Both the position numbers and the translations under genes were made by a program. The notes beneath the pieces were generated by a model. That model did no database searches and was not told the DNA's origin. It saw nothing but the letters and a program-made list of their open reading frames with translations. A DNA stretch of 32,144 bases from Myxococcales bacterium (GTDB taxonomy: Bacteria > Myxococcota_A > Polyangia > Polyangiales > Polyangiaceae), in NCBI GenBank assembly GCA_021778125.1, contig JAJYCT010000020.1:1-32144 (forward strand), in the 5' to 3' direction. Position 1 is the first letter of the stretch; each line of letters starts with the position of its first letter. Below are positions 17,713 to 26,273 of this stretch, one piece after another.

Positions 17713-17821
17713 CCAATCTGTCCAATCTGTCCGCGGGGCGTCACACACCGTTCGTCTTGTGACAGTCCAGGGGCCTTCGGCGCGGCTTGGACGCCGATCG
17801 GGCCTAGCTTCGCCTACTCGC
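17713..17821 (+). repeat. 109-bp direct repeat, copy 2
   Basis: Matches copy 1 (16279-16387) at 106 of 109 positions in the same orientation. This copy contains a perfect 6-base inverted repeat, GTCACA and TGTGAC, with 12 bases between, centred near 17751. Copy 1 has one mismatch in that arm. The left end interrupts the IS66-like remnant and the right end abuts the tyrosine-recombinase remnant exactly. Confidence 0.85.
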
Positions 17822-18050
17822 TGCGCAGCTTCTTCAAGTGGCTCACGCGCTCGAACGTGCTCCTGTGGAACCCGGCCTCGGAGATCGAGCTTCCGAAGCA
17901 GGAGAAGCGGCTGCCGAAGTAGGTGCTGACGGCGGCGGAGCGGGTGCTCGCGCAGCCAGACGCGAACGATCCCATCGGCCTGCGGGACCGGGCCATCCTG
18001 GAGACCCTCTACTCGACGGGCATCCGGCGCATGGAGGTGATCCACCTGCC
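17821..18050 (+). pseudogene. Tyrosine recombinase (XerC/D-like) pseudogene
   Basis: The frame reads LRSFFKWLTRSNVLLWNPAS, EIELPKQEKRLPK, a TAG stop at 17920-17922, then VLTAAERVLAQPDAND, IGLRDRAILETLYSTGIRRM and EVIHL. These are the junction between the SAM-like DNA-binding domain and the start of the catalytic domain of XerC/D-type integrases (the first catalytic Arg lies in STGIRRME). The in-frame stop, the abrupt 5' start at the repeat border and the loss of the rest of the catalytic domain (no HxLRH or Tyr) make it non-functional. Confidence 0.75.
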
Positions 18051-18244
18051 CGGGATGAATGTGCGCGCCATCGCGTGGTTGCCGAGCAGCGGCCCCGCGC
18101 GCCCCACGATCGCTGGGTCGCGCTTCGACGAGATCAACTCCACCCCCAATTGTCGGCACAGCACAGACGCAGCCGACTCACAAAACGCGGCGACGCTCTC
18201 GAGCGATTGACCCGGTGCGAACGGTGCCCGAGAATCGTCGCACC

Positions 18245-20326
18245 ATGGCACCGCGCATGGGGCTCTGCGTTGCAGGCGTGCTCGCGGGGGCTCTCGGCGC
18301 CGCCTGCTCCAAATCGCCGCCGAGCGGTTCGACGCATCCGGCCGGTTCCACGGCACCCATCGTCCCCAGCGCGGCGGCCGCGTCGGCCTCGAGCGCATCC
18401 GTGCCGCCGGGCGCTTCCGCAGCGGGGTCAATGACCGGTGGAGCGGCAGCGCTCGCGTGGGGTGAGAACTTCCAGGTCACGACAGGTCTCAGCCGCGTCC
18501 CGGCGCTCGCGGTGGACGGCGGCTACGTGTACTGGTTCAACGAGGTTCACGGCCGCGCGACGGACCAGACGCAGACGCTGCGCCGGGTGCCGAGCGCCGG
18601 CGGAGCGGTCCAGGTGCTCGCGCGCGGCGTAAAGGCCCGTCGCATCGAGGCTTCTGGCGGCACGGTGTTCTGGGTCGACCTGACGGCAGGGCGCCTGATG
18701 GCGCTCGACGGCACGGGGCCAGCGCCGCGGATCTTGCTCGAGGAGCCGTCTCTCCAGCCGGAGATTGCGGTCGACTCGGGGGGCGTGTACGTGACCACGT
18801 CCACAGCGCTTCTGCGCGTGCCGCGCGGTGGCGGCGCGGCCGTGACGCTCGTCCGGGGGAACAGCGTCCATGGCGTAGCCGTCGACGGGGACGTGGCGTA
18901 CTTCGCCGACGGCTCGGCACTCGAGAAGGTGCCCACGCGCGGAGGCGCCACCGCCGTGTTGGCCTCATTGCCACCCGACACCGTGGGCCTGGACGTGGCC
19001 TTGGACGGTCCGCGTGTCGTCACGATGACACAGCGGAAGGGCGACTACGACCAGCTCATGGTGGTGCAGAAGAGCGGTGGGGACCCGTTGCCAGTGGGCG
19101 ACAGTCGATTGCACACGTTCCCCTGGGCACCGGCTCCGGGCGCAGGCGGCGAGATCCTGCTGGCGTCGGGCTCCGGCGTGGAATCACTGGCTTCGCCCGA
19201 TGACACGGCGTTCGCGCCAGACTCGGACGTCCGCAAGCACAACGGCCTCGGCCTGCCCACACGCGTGATCGATGTCGCCTGGGGAGATGCGATGACGATC
19301 GTCGCCGACGATCGGTACGCGTACTACGCAGGCGACCACGTGCTCCGGCGCGTGCCGCTCGATCGGACTCTGTCCACGCAGACAAAGGGGTGCCCGACCG
19401 GCCAGTTCCCGGTCGTGGGAGGACCGACGCAGGCGAAGCCGGACGAGGTCGACCGGCTCGACCGGCTCGGGGTCGAACGTGCGGGGGGCACGATTCTGCT
19501 CGCAGACGTTGGGGCTGGACGGCCGCTCGCGACGTACGGTCACGAGGTGTTCGTGTCGAACGGCGATCGGGTCCGCGCGGTGCAGGTGGAGTCGCGCGCC
19601 GTGCGCGATGTCGTATCGAACGTCAAGGTGGAGGACCTCGCAGTCGATGCGGGAAAGCTCTTCTGGACTGACCCGGACGACGACCAAGTCGAGTCGGTCC
19701 CCACGCAGGGCGGGACGGCGGTCGTCGTCGCCGCAGATCGCCCGTCGCCTCAAGCGATCGCGGCCGGCGGCGGGCGAGTCGGGTGGGTCGAGCAGCCTAA
19801 GAGCGCTGAAGCCCCAGGTCGCCTGGCCATGGCCAGCGAGGGAGGCGGCCCCGTCGAGGTGGTGGACGCCAGCGTCGACCAGGGCGCGGAAGTCGCCAAC
19901 GACGGCTCGTACCTCTACTGGACCGGTCACGGGCCATTCATGATGCGCCGCCGGCTGAGCGGTGGGGCAATCGAACCCGTGGGATGCAACGCCAAGGGCT
20001 TGGTCGCGCAGGCGGGCCGCGTCGCCTGGGGGGACCGCGACGAGCGACTGCTTTTCTCGATCGGCCCGGACGGGGCGTTCGGATTCTCGATGCTCTACGC
20101 CTTCGGCCCCATGGGACACATCGGCGTCGACCGCAATACGGTCGTGACCACGCGCTTCGGCGCGGGCAAGCCCGGGATCGTGTTCGCGCCGCCGAATGGC
20201 ACGTGCGCCACGGCCGGTCCCTGGCTCCCCACCGTTTTCACGTCGGACGCGGGCAAGATCGTGTTCATCGACCGCTACATCGTCGCCCAGGTCGCCGGCC
20301 AACTGGTGCGATTCTCGCGACGGTGA
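18245..20326 (+). CDS. Lipoprotein with beta-propeller repeats
   Basis: 693 residues from ATG 18245. Lipoprotein signal MAPRMGLCVAGVLAGALGAAC (Cys21), then a Ser/Ala/Pro-rich linker to ~75. The rest is built from repeating blades of the type VDGGYVYWFN...TLRRVPSAGGAVQVLARG, with further copies at GGTVFWVDLTAGRLMALDGT, VDSGGVYVTTSTALLRVPRG, VDGDVAYFADGSALEKVPTR, VDAGKLFWTDPDDDQVESVP and NDGSYLYWTGHGPFMMRRRL. This fits one or two outer-surface beta-propellers of the DUF5050/low-density-lipoprotein-receptor YWTD-like kind. No enzymatic residues are evident, so a binding or scaffold role at the cell surface is likely. The gene stands alone, with about 195 bp of non-coding DNA before it. Confidence 0.85.
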   Translation: MAPRMGLCVAGVLAGALGAACSKSPPSGSTHPAGSTAPIVPSAAAASASSASVPPGASAAGSMTGGAAALAWGENFQVTTGLSRVPALAVDGGYVYWFNEVHGRATDQTQTLRRVPSAGGAVQVLARGVKARRIEASGGTVFWVDLTAGRLMALDGTGPAPRILLEEPSLQPEIAVDSGGVYVTTSTALLRVPRGGGAAVTLVRGNSVHGVAVDGDVAYFADGSALEKVPTRGGATAVLASLPPDTVGLDVALDGPRVVTMTQRKGDYDQLMVVQKSGGDPLPVGDSRLHTFPWAPAPGAGGEILLASGSGVESLASPDDTAFAPDSDVRKHNGLGLPTRVIDVAWGDAMTIVADDRYAYYAGDHVLRRVPLDRTLSTQTKGCPTGQFPVVGGPTQAKPDEVDRLDRLGVERAGGTILLADVGAGRPLATYGHEVFVSNGDRVRAVQVESRAVRDVVSNVKVEDLAVDAGKLFWTDPDDDQVESVPTQGGTAVVVAADRPSPQAIAAGGGRVGWVEQPKSAEAPGRLAMASEGGGPVEVVDASVDQGAEVANDGSYLYWTGHGPFMMRRRLSGGAIEPVGCNAKGLVAQAGRVAWGDRDERLLFSIGPDGAFGFSMLYAFGPMGHIGVDRNTVVTTRFGAGKPGIVFAPPNGTCATAGPWLPTVFTSDAGKIVFIDRYIVAQVAGQLVRFSRR

Positions 20327-20354
20327 TGCTGGCCCCCGCGACAGGACGCGCGCG

Positions 20355-20666
20355 CTACTCGACTTCGGCGCTGGACTTCTTGTCGGAGTTGAGGCGGCCG
20401 TTCACGCTGATCAGAAAGTGCAGCCCGCCTGAGGCGGGGATCTTGCGCCCACCCGGCGTCAGCATGAGCTGCACGTCCACGTGCATCGACTGCATGGCAA
20501 GGCCCTGGACGAACTGCTGGCACTCGATGCTGATGAAGGGGCCCTCCTCGTCCTGGCCCTCGTTGACCTCGAGATCGAACCGGGTGCCCCCCACGAGTTT
20601 GGCGGCCCCGTGTCCGTCGTCGAGGGCGTAGTTCCAGATCACGGCGGAGTCGCGCGTCGTCTGCAC
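20355..20666 (-). CDS. Small hypothetical protein, possibly 5'-frameshifted
   Basis: 103 residues from GTG 20666, with coding-type codon usage: TTRDSAVIWNYALDDGHGAA, KLVGGTRFDLEVNEG, GPFISIECQQFVQGLAMQSM, HVDVQLMLTPGGRKIPA and LHFLISVNGRL. The frame is open a little further upstream (SYVDSIHPDDVQ) to a TGA near 20702. A different frame just before it offers GTG 20730 with MTHPTSVFILNF, so the original gene may begin at 20730 and contain a one-base shift near 20698-20702. No signal peptide or known family is recognised. It is convergent with the beta-propeller gene, whose stop is 28 bp away. Confidence 0.55.
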   Translation of the reverse strand: MQTTRDSAVIWNYALDDGHGAAKLVGGTRFDLEVNEGQDEEGPFISIECQQFVQGLAMQSMHVDVQLMLTPGGRKIPASGGLHFLISVNGRLNSDKKSSAEVE

Positions 20667-20876
20667 ATCGTCCGGGTGAATCGAATCGACGTACGAAGTT
20701 CAAGATGAACACCGACGTCGGGTGGGTCACTCCCGGCCGGATGGCGAGTAGTCTGTCGAAGCGGAGCGCGGGAGTCTCGTGGCCAGGGAGTGCGCCGTTC
20801 CAGTGCCATTGAACGCCGCATGAGCCCCTAAGGGGCAGGTAGTATGTCAGGTCCTTGACGTCCGCCCCCCGCTTCG

Positions 20877-21020
20877 ACCGCCTTCTCTCCCAAGCGCCTC
20901 GTCCTCTTCCACCACGACCCGACGCAGAGCGACGATGCCGTGCGCGAGAAGGAGAAGCGCGCGCGGGCGCTCTTCCCCAACGTCGTCGCGGCGCACGAGG
21001 GGCTGTCGATCGAGGTGTGA
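20877..21020 (+). pseudogene. C-terminal fragment of an MBL-fold metallo-hydrolase
   Basis: The frame ending at TGA 21018-21020 reads KRLVLFHHDPTQSDDAVREK then ALFPNVVAAHEGLSIEV. This is the hallmark C-terminus of metallo-beta-lactamase-fold hydrolases of the RNase Z/phosphodiesterase-like type, in which the HHDP histidine is a metal ligand. Nothing of the N-terminal HxHxDH metal-binding part is present upstream, so only the tail remains. The surrounding ~570 bp (20667-21238) contains no other gene I can support. Confidence 0.65.
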
Positions 21021-21238
21021 CGCCCCACTCGCGCCATGCCCCGTTCGAGGCGGACGCGTTCGGTTTGACGCGCGAGGCGCGGCGCCGCCCTCCTGTGACG
21101 GGCGGCGTAGCCCGTTACGCGGGCGTCACGCCCCGCGGTGCGTGTGCGGGAGTCCACACCGACGCCGCCAAGCGATGGATTTCCTTGGGTCGCCCCCCCT
21201 GGCGCGGCCGTTGCTCCTCCCCGGGCACGAGGAGCTTC

Positions 21239-21547
21239 ATGGGTCACACGACGTCTCGTCCTTCGTCGCTTTCGAACTCGCTCTGGTGCGCCCTTCACCT
21301 GCTCGAGGCCTGCCAGGAAGAGGGGCGCTGGGAACGCGCCGACTCCATCGCCCGCTGGCTGCTCGCGCGCTGGCCCGAGACCGCCACGGTCCTGGTGGAG
21401 GTCGCGCGCCTGCACGCGCGTCAGGGCCGCTACGACCAGGCGATGGATCTATTGCATCGGGCGCCGGTCGGCAGGAGCGTGCGCCTGCTGAATTACCCGA
21501 TGTGCACGCCGCCGCGTGACGCGCCGACCGAGCGCGAGTCGGCCTGA
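21239..21547 (+). CDS. Small TPR-like protein
   Basis: 102 residues from ATG 21239, preceded by a strong GAGGAG site. The middle contains helical hairpins of tetratricopeptide type: LWCALHLLEACQEEGRWERA, SIARWLLARWPETATVLVEV and ARLHARQGRYDQAMDLLHRA, that is, about one and a half to two TPR motifs. No signal peptide. TPR repeats mediate protein contacts. It may be a small adaptor or the leftover N-terminus of a larger TPR protein, since the last ~25 residues are polar and unstructured. The neighbours do not suggest a pathway. Confidence 0.6.
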   Translation: MGHTTSRPSSLSNSLWCALHLLEACQEEGRWERADSIARWLLARWPETATVLVEVARLHARQGRYDQAMDLLHRAPVGRSVRLLNYPMCTPPRDAPTERESA

Positions 21548-21680
21548 GGTCGCGAGTCCTCGCGTCCGCGGCGCCCTCGCCGCGTGCACGGGCACCCTGG
21601 ACGCCAACGGGGGTACGGCGTGTACTCGGGGCTCGGCGACGTGGGATAGTCGTCCCCGCGGGGGGGGGAGGAGACGGACG

Positions 21681-22331
21681 ATGCGTCCCGCAGGACTGAT
21701 GCTGGGCGTCGCGGTCGTCGTCGGCGCCTGGGCGTGCGGCGGCACGACCGCGCGGTCGGCCGACGCCGGCGCCGACGGTTCGAGCTCGGGGGGATCGAGC
21801 GGGAGCTCGAGCGGATCGGGCTCGAGCGGCGGCGGGCGCGCGCCGGTCAACCATCGCCCCGACGACGCGCAGTGCGCGACGTCCGCGCCGCCGGGCTCGT
21901 GCAACTTCAACAACCCCGGGGCGCCGTGCCACAGCGACGCCGACTGCGCCGAAGCGGGCCCCAGCGGGCGGTGCGTCGTGGCCAACGGCCCGCCCACGTG
22001 CTTCTGCACCTGGGACGTCTGCACCGGGGACAGCGAGTGCAAGACGGGCCAGACGTGCGCGTGCCACGGGTCGCCGTACACGCTCGGCAGCGGCAACGCG
22101 TGCACGCCCGGCAACTGCCGCATCGACGCCGACTGCGGCGCCGGAGGCTACTGCTCGCCGTCGGCGGGTCCGATGTCGTGCGGAGGGCTCGTCGGCTACT
22201 ACTGCCACACGGCCAAGGACCGCTGCATCGACGACGCCGACTGCGCCTCGTCGTCGTCCGGCTCGATGTGCATCTACTCGCCCACGGACGGCACCTGGAG
22301 CTGCCAGCCCTCCGGCTACTGCGCGGGGTAG
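21681..22331 (+). CDS. Cys-rich repeat lipoprotein
   Basis: 216 residues from ATG 21681 behind a GGAGGAG site. Lipoprotein signal MRPAGLMLGVAVVVGAWAC (Cys19), then a Ser/Gly linker (GSSSGGSSGSSSGSGSSGGG). About four Cys-rich repeats follow, of the form C-x2-D-x-[DE]-C with downstream cysteines: PCHSDADCAEAG, VCTGDSECKTGQTCAC, NCRIDADCGAGGYCS and RCIDDADCASSS, ending CQPSGYCAG. Such Dickkopf/EB-like disulfide repeats are common in surface lipoproteins of Myxococcota. The role is unknown; adhesion or ligand binding is a guess. A -10-like GGGATAGT lies about 35 bases upstream of the start. Confidence 0.82.
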   Translation: MRPAGLMLGVAVVVGAWACGGTTARSADAGADGSSSGGSSGSSSGSGSSGGGRAPVNHRPDDAQCATSAPPGSCNFNNPGAPCHSDADCAEAGPSGRCVVANGPPTCFCTWDVCTGDSECKTGQTCACHGSPYTLGSGNACTPGNCRIDADCGAGGYCSPSAGPMSCGGLVGYYCHTAKDRCIDDADCASSSSGSMCIYSPTDGTWSCQPSGYCAG

Positions 22332-22448
22332 CGCCGCGGGCCGCCACCGGGCGCCGCGCGACGATGCGGTTGCCGCGGCGCGTTCTCGGTTTTTCGGATC
22401 GAGACGGAAGCAGGACCTCGCGTCGTCAAGAAGACGTCGAGTGTCCGA

Positions 22449-22475
22449 TTGACACCCGGTGCCCTGCGATACTGG
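22449..22475 (+). promoter_or_regulatory. Possible sigma-70-type promoter
   Basis: A perfect -35 hexamer TTGACA (22449-22454) is followed by GCGATACTGG, giving a -10-like TACTGG (22470-22475) with a short 15-base spacer, just ahead of ATG 22483. The spacing is suboptimal, so this is tentative. Confidence 0.3.
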
Positions 22476-22482
22476 GCGCGCC

Positions 22483-22593
22483 ATGACGTCGAACGCGCGC
22501 TCGTTCACCGTGGGCCTCACGTTTCTCGCCCTCTCGACCGCCGCGGCCGCGTGCTCGGATCCGGCGCCGCCGCCAGCGTCGCCCTGGCCGTGA
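22483..22593 (+). pseudogene. Stub of a lipoprotein gene (signal peptide only)
   Basis: ATG 22483 opens 36 codons: MTSNARSFTVGLTFLALSTA then AAACSDPAPPPASPWP and a stop at 22591-22593. This is a complete lipoprotein signal (lipobox TAAAAC, Cys24) with a Pro-rich start of the mature part and nothing else. It looks like the 5' end of a lipoprotein gene cut off where the restriction island begins 41 bp later, although a tiny secreted peptide cannot be excluded. Confidence 0.5.
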
Positions 22594-22625
22594 CCGCGCC
22601 AAGCGGCGCGCCGCGACCCGCTCGA

Positions 22626-22647
22626 GGTGGCCCGCTAGCCGGCCACC
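22626..22647 (-). terminator. Possible terminator hairpin at the end of hsdR
   Basis: A perfect 7-base inverted repeat (GGTGGCC / GGCCACC, loop 8) overlaps the hsdR stop codon. No T-run follows, so intrinsic termination is uncertain. Confidence 0.25.
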
Positions 22648-25600
22648 TTCGCCCGCAGCTCCTCCCAGAGCCCGGCGTGCTCGAGAAGGATCTCCTTGAT
22701 CCCCCTGCGCACCGCCTCGGAGTTGAGCGCCTGCGTGCTCATCGCGCTGTGCGCGTCGAGCGCGCTGATGATGGCGTTCATGATCTCGCTGTTGAGGTCC
22801 GGGCTGTTGGCGAACTGCTCCTTGGTGTTGTTCGCCGCCTGCTGTGCGAGCGTCGCGGACTCCAGCAGCTTCCCCTTGAGCACGTCGTTCACGTAGACGA
22901 GCTTGTCCAAGTCGGTCAGCTCGCCCTCGAAGAGGGTGTTCACCTTCTCGATGATCTCGCGCAGGCGCGCGCGCTGCTTCTCCTGCACGGCGCCCATGCC
23001 CGTCTCGGACAGCGGCATGAGCTTCGGCGGCTCGCCGCCATACAGCGGCATCGCGGCCTTGCCGTGCGCCCGGAGCTGGTGGTGCGTGAGGCGCACCTTG
23101 GACAGGTCGATGGTCTCGCGCTCGCGCCCGAGCTCGAGCAGCGGCAGCACCGCCTTGTAGAAGATGGCCCGCTTCTCGATGGCCGTCGCGCCGTAGTCGT
23201 AGATCTGCGAGAGAAACGTGTAGAGGCGCACGTACGCGGCCATGTCCGACTTGAAGAGGACGAGCGCGTCGAGCTCCCCCTTCGCCTCCTCGGCTGCCCT
23301 GGTCTCGCCCCGCTCCGTCGCCGCCTGCTGCGCCTCGCGTGCGGCCTTGAACCGCTTCATGACGCGGTCCACGACGGGCTCGACGGCCTTCGCCAGGTCG
23401 CTCTGCTTGGATGCCGGGTTCATCTCGGCGGCGACGACGCGCTCGATCTCGAACTCGTCGTAGTAGCCGGTGGCGTCGAGCTTCGACCGCAGGTCGAACA
23501 CCAGGTTCGGGTCCGTCGTCGCCGACAGCTCCGCGGTCGTGTAGTACGTCTTGAACGCCTCGAGCACGTCGGCGGGCTCGTTGACGAAGTCGACGACGTA
23601 CGTCGTGTCCTTGCCCGGGTGGGCGCGGTTGAGGCGCGAGAGCGTCTGCACCGCCTGGATGCCCGCCAGCCGCTTGTCGACGTACATCCCGCAGAGCAGC
23701 GGCTGGTCGAACCCGGTCTGGAACTTGTTGGCCGCGAGCAGCACCTGGTACTCGGCGCCCGTGAACGCCTCCCGGATGTCGCGCCCGTTGAGGTTCGGGT
23801 TGAGCGCGCGGCTGTTCTCGGTGAACGGGTCCGGCCCCGACTCCGTGTCGCTGACCTCGCCCGAGAAGGCGACCAGCGTCCCCATCGCGTAGCCCTGCTT
23901 CGCGATGTACCCGTCGATCGCGAGCTTCCAGCGCACCGCCTCCTTGCGGCTCGCCACGACGACCATCGCCTTGGCCTTGCCGTCGAGCAGCGGCGCCACG
24001 TACTGGCGGAAGTGCTCGACGACCACCTGCACCCTCTGGGCGATGTTGTAGGGGTGCAGGCGCACCCACCCCATGATCTTCTTGAGGGCCGCGCTGCGCT
24101 CGACCTCCTCGTCGTCGATCTCGCGCCCCTCGTGCGCGAGGCGGAACGCGAGGCTGTACGGCGTGTAGTTCTGCAGCACGTCGAGGATGAACTTCTCCTC
24201 GATGGCCTGGCGCATCGAGTAGACGTGGAACGGCGCCGGCACGTTGTCGGGTCCCGGCTTTCGCGTGGGGTCGGGGCGCGTACCGAACAGCTCCATCGTC
24301 TTGTTCTTCGGCGTCGCCGTGAACGCCACGAACGTGATGCCCCGGTCGTCGGCGCGCGCCGCCATCTGCGCCGCCAGGATGTCCTCGCCGTTCACCTCGC
24401 CGCCGTCGGCGATCTCCGCGAGCTCTTCGGCTGACAGCACGAGCTTGAGCTTCGAGGCCGCCTCCCCGGCCTGGGAGCTGTGCGCTTCGTCGGCGATGAC
24501 CGCGAACCGCTTGCCCTCGGTGGCCGCGAGCTGGCGCACGGCCTCGATGGCGAACGGGAACGTCTGGATGGTGACGACGACGATCTTCTTGTCCCCGGAG
24601 AGCGCCGCGGCCAGCTTGCTGCTCTTGCTGCCCTCCTTGTTGGTGATGACCTCGACCACGCCCACCGTGCGGGCGAAGTCGAACACCGCCTCCTGGAGCT
24701 GCGTGTCGATGACGTGCCGGTCCGAGACGACCAGCACCGTGTCGAACACCTTCTTGTCGCTCGCGTCGTGCAGCTCGGCGAGGAAGTGCGCCGTCCACGC
24801 GATCGAGTTGGTCTTGCCCGAGCCGGCCGAGTGCTGCACCAGGTACCTGCTCCCGGGCCCGTCGGCGAGCACCGCCGCCTGCAGCTTCCGCGTGACGTCG
24901 AGCTGGTGGTAGCGCGGAAAGATGACCCTGGAGATCTGCTTCCTCTTGTCGCGCTGCCCGATGAGGTAGCGCCCGAGGATCTCGAGCCAGCTGTCGCGCG
25001 CCCACACCTGCTGCCAGAGGTAGGCCGTGCGGTGGCCTCCCGCCGGATCGACCGGGTTGCCCGCGCCGCCGTCGTCGCCGCGATTGAACGGCAGGAACGT
25101 GGTCGCCGGCCCCTCGAGGCGCGTGACCATGTGCACCTCGTGGTTGCTGACGGCGAAGTGCACGAGCGCGCCGCGGGGGAAGGACAGAAGCGGCTCGGGC
25201 GCCTGGCCCTTCGGACTCGGGATTCGGTCGAACCGGTACTGGTCGATGGCGTCGGTGACGCTCTGGGTGAAGTCCGTCTTGAGCTCGGCGGTCGCCACCG
25301 GCACGCCGTTGAGGAAGAGCACCAGGTCGATGCAGTTCTCGTTGTGCAGCGAGTAGCGCACCTGGCGGACGACGCGAAGGCGGTTGGCCGCGTAGCGAGC
25401 GAGGATCTCGGGGTTGAGCCCCATCGCCGGCTTGAACTCGGCCAGCTTGACCGGCTGGCGCAGACCGAGGAGCTCGACGCCGTGGCGCAGCACGTCGAGC
25501 GTGCCGCGCTGATCGAGCTGGTCGCGCAGGCGAGCGAGGAGCGTCTCGACGGCGCGGGGGCCGTGGTTCTTGGTGAGCGTCTCCCAGGCCGCCGGCTGCG

Positions 25601-25748
25601 TCTCGTGGACCCAGGCGAGGACGTCGGCCGGGAACAGGGCGCGAGCGCGGTCGTAGTCGGCGGCGTCGTCCTTCGCGTACAGCCAGCCGTGAGACCCGAG
25701 GTGCTCGCAGATCTCCGTTTCGAACTTGTTCTCGAGGTGAAGATTCAC
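22635..25748 (-). CDS. hsdR: Type I restriction enzyme, R (motor/nuclease) subunit
   Basis: 1037 residues, the usual HsdR size. The N-terminal PD-(D/E)xK nuclease has Asp141 (NENCIDLVLFLNG) and Glu155-x-Lys157 (TAELKTDF). The SF2 motor has Walker A AGSGKT (308-313), DEAH (420-423, VIADEAHSSQ), motif III VAFTATPKNKT, and later helicase signatures including VVVASRKEAV, LLAANKFQTGFDQPLLCGMY and LSRLNRAHPGKD. A helical C-terminal region binds the methylase core. It translocates DNA with ATP and cuts unmodified invading DNA. It starts at GTG 25748, 42 bp after the PIN-like gene, and is separated from hsdM and hsdS by three accessory genes. All key residues are present. Confidence 0.97.
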   Translation of the reverse strand: MNLHLENKFETEICEHLGSHGWLYAKDDAADYDRARALFPADVLAWVHETQPAAWETLTKNHGPRAVETLLARLRDQLDQRGTLDVLRHGVELLGLRQPVKLAEFKPAMGLNPEILARYAANRLRVVRQVRYSLHNENCIDLVLFLNGVPVATAELKTDFTQSVTDAIDQYRFDRIPSPKGQAPEPLLSFPRGALVHFAVSNHEVHMVTRLEGPATTFLPFNRGDDGGAGNPVDPAGGHRTAYLWQQVWARDSWLEILGRYLIGQRDKRKQISRVIFPRYHQLDVTRKLQAAVLADGPGSRYLVQHSAGSGKTNSIAWTAHFLAELHDASDKKVFDTVLVVSDRHVIDTQLQEAVFDFARTVGVVEVITNKEGSKSSKLAAALSGDKKIVVVTIQTFPFAIEAVRQLAATEGKRFAVIADEAHSSQAGEAASKLKLVLSAEELAEIADGGEVNGEDILAAQMAARADDRGITFVAFTATPKNKTMELFGTRPDPTRKPGPDNVPAPFHVYSMRQAIEEKFILDVLQNYTPYSLAFRLAHEGREIDDEEVERSAALKKIMGWVRLHPYNIAQRVQVVVEHFRQYVAPLLDGKAKAMVVVASRKEAVRWKLAIDGYIAKQGYAMGTLVAFSGEVSDTESGPDPFTENSRALNPNLNGRDIREAFTGAEYQVLLAANKFQTGFDQPLLCGMYVDKRLAGIQAVQTLSRLNRAHPGKDTTYVVDFVNEPADVLEAFKTYYTTAELSATTDPNLVFDLRSKLDATGYYDEFEIERVVAAEMNPASKQSDLAKAVEPVVDRVMKRFKAAREAQQAATERGETRAAEEAKGELDALVLFKSDMAAYVRLYTFLSQIYDYGATAIEKRAIFYKAVLPLLELGRERETIDLSKVRLTHHQLRAHGKAAMPLYGGEPPKLMPLSETGMGAVQEKQRARLREIIEKVNTLFEGELTDLDKLVYVNDVLKGKLLESATLAQQAANNTKEQFANSPDLNSEIMNAIISALDAHSAMSTQALNSEAVRRGIKEILLEHAGLWEELRAKVAG

Positions 25749-25790
25749 GGCTCAACGCGAGACTACCGCACCGGCGACACGGGGGCTTGG

Positions 25791-26273
25791 CTACAGAACG
25801 AACCTGGCCCGCTCGTGAGACAACAGCTCGAAAGGCGTCATGTGCTTGACGCCAAGACCGATGCACGCGTCCGGGATCTTGATTCGCTTCCTCGATGTCG
25901 ACGGGACTTCGTGGGTCACCACGGTGTGCCCGTGGGCGAGCGCGTGGCCGACGAGGTAGTAGTCGGCGACCTGGAGGAAGGTGTTCACCGCTGCGGGCTC
26001 GTATGGCTGCGACGTGGCCCAGGCGCTGACCTTGGCGAGGGCCGGCAGCAGCGCGGCGTCGGGACGCAGGAAGAACGACGCCCCTCGCTGCGCGGCCCAG
26101 GTGGAGAGCTCGTCGGCGATGCCGGTGAGCTCGTCCTCGACCTTCTCGATGCTGAAGACCTTGCCTGCGGCGTGCTCGCGGATGATCCAGTCCCAGAAGG
26201 CCGGGCAGAAGTCGAACCCGTAGTGGAGGTTCTTCGCCTGAATGAAGACGTTGGCGTCGAGCAGGTAGGCCAC
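25791..26273 (-). CDS. DUF4411 PIN-like protein (putative toxin/nuclease)
   Basis: 160 residues from GTG 26273. It has the pattern of DUF4411 PIN-like nucleases: Asp6 in YLLDANVFIQA; Glu46/Glu48 in IEKVEDELTG; Asp104 in VADYYLVGHALA; VVTHE with Glu122; KIPDAC with Asp135. Together these are the acidic metal-binding set expected for an RNase active site. GTG overlaps the stop of the upstream XRE/ImmA gene by one base (TAGTG), so the two are translationally coupled. The XRE-COG2856/DUF4411 pair is a predicted toxin-antitoxin module reported in comparative studies. I infer that this is the nuclease half and that the upstream protein controls it. RNA cleavage has not been shown for this copy. Confidence 0.85.
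   Translation of the reverse strand: MAYLLDANVFIQAKNLHYGFDFCPAFWDWIIREHAAGKVFSIEKVEDELTGIADELSTWAAQRGASFFLRPDAALLPALAKVSAWATSQPYEPAAVNTFLQVADYYLVGHALAHGHTVVTHEVPSTSRKRIKIPDACIGLGVKHMTPFELLSHERARFVL

Noticed and set aside
17436-17744. Minus-strand frame beginning MTPRGQIGQIG
   Set aside because: Begins inside the 109-bp repeat and merely translates its 9-bp tandem and the antisense of the IS66-like remnant.
20824-20836. Small GCCCC-TAA-GGGGC hairpin
   Set aside because: Stem of five pairs with a three-base loop and no T-run; too weak to call a terminator, and no gene ends nearby.
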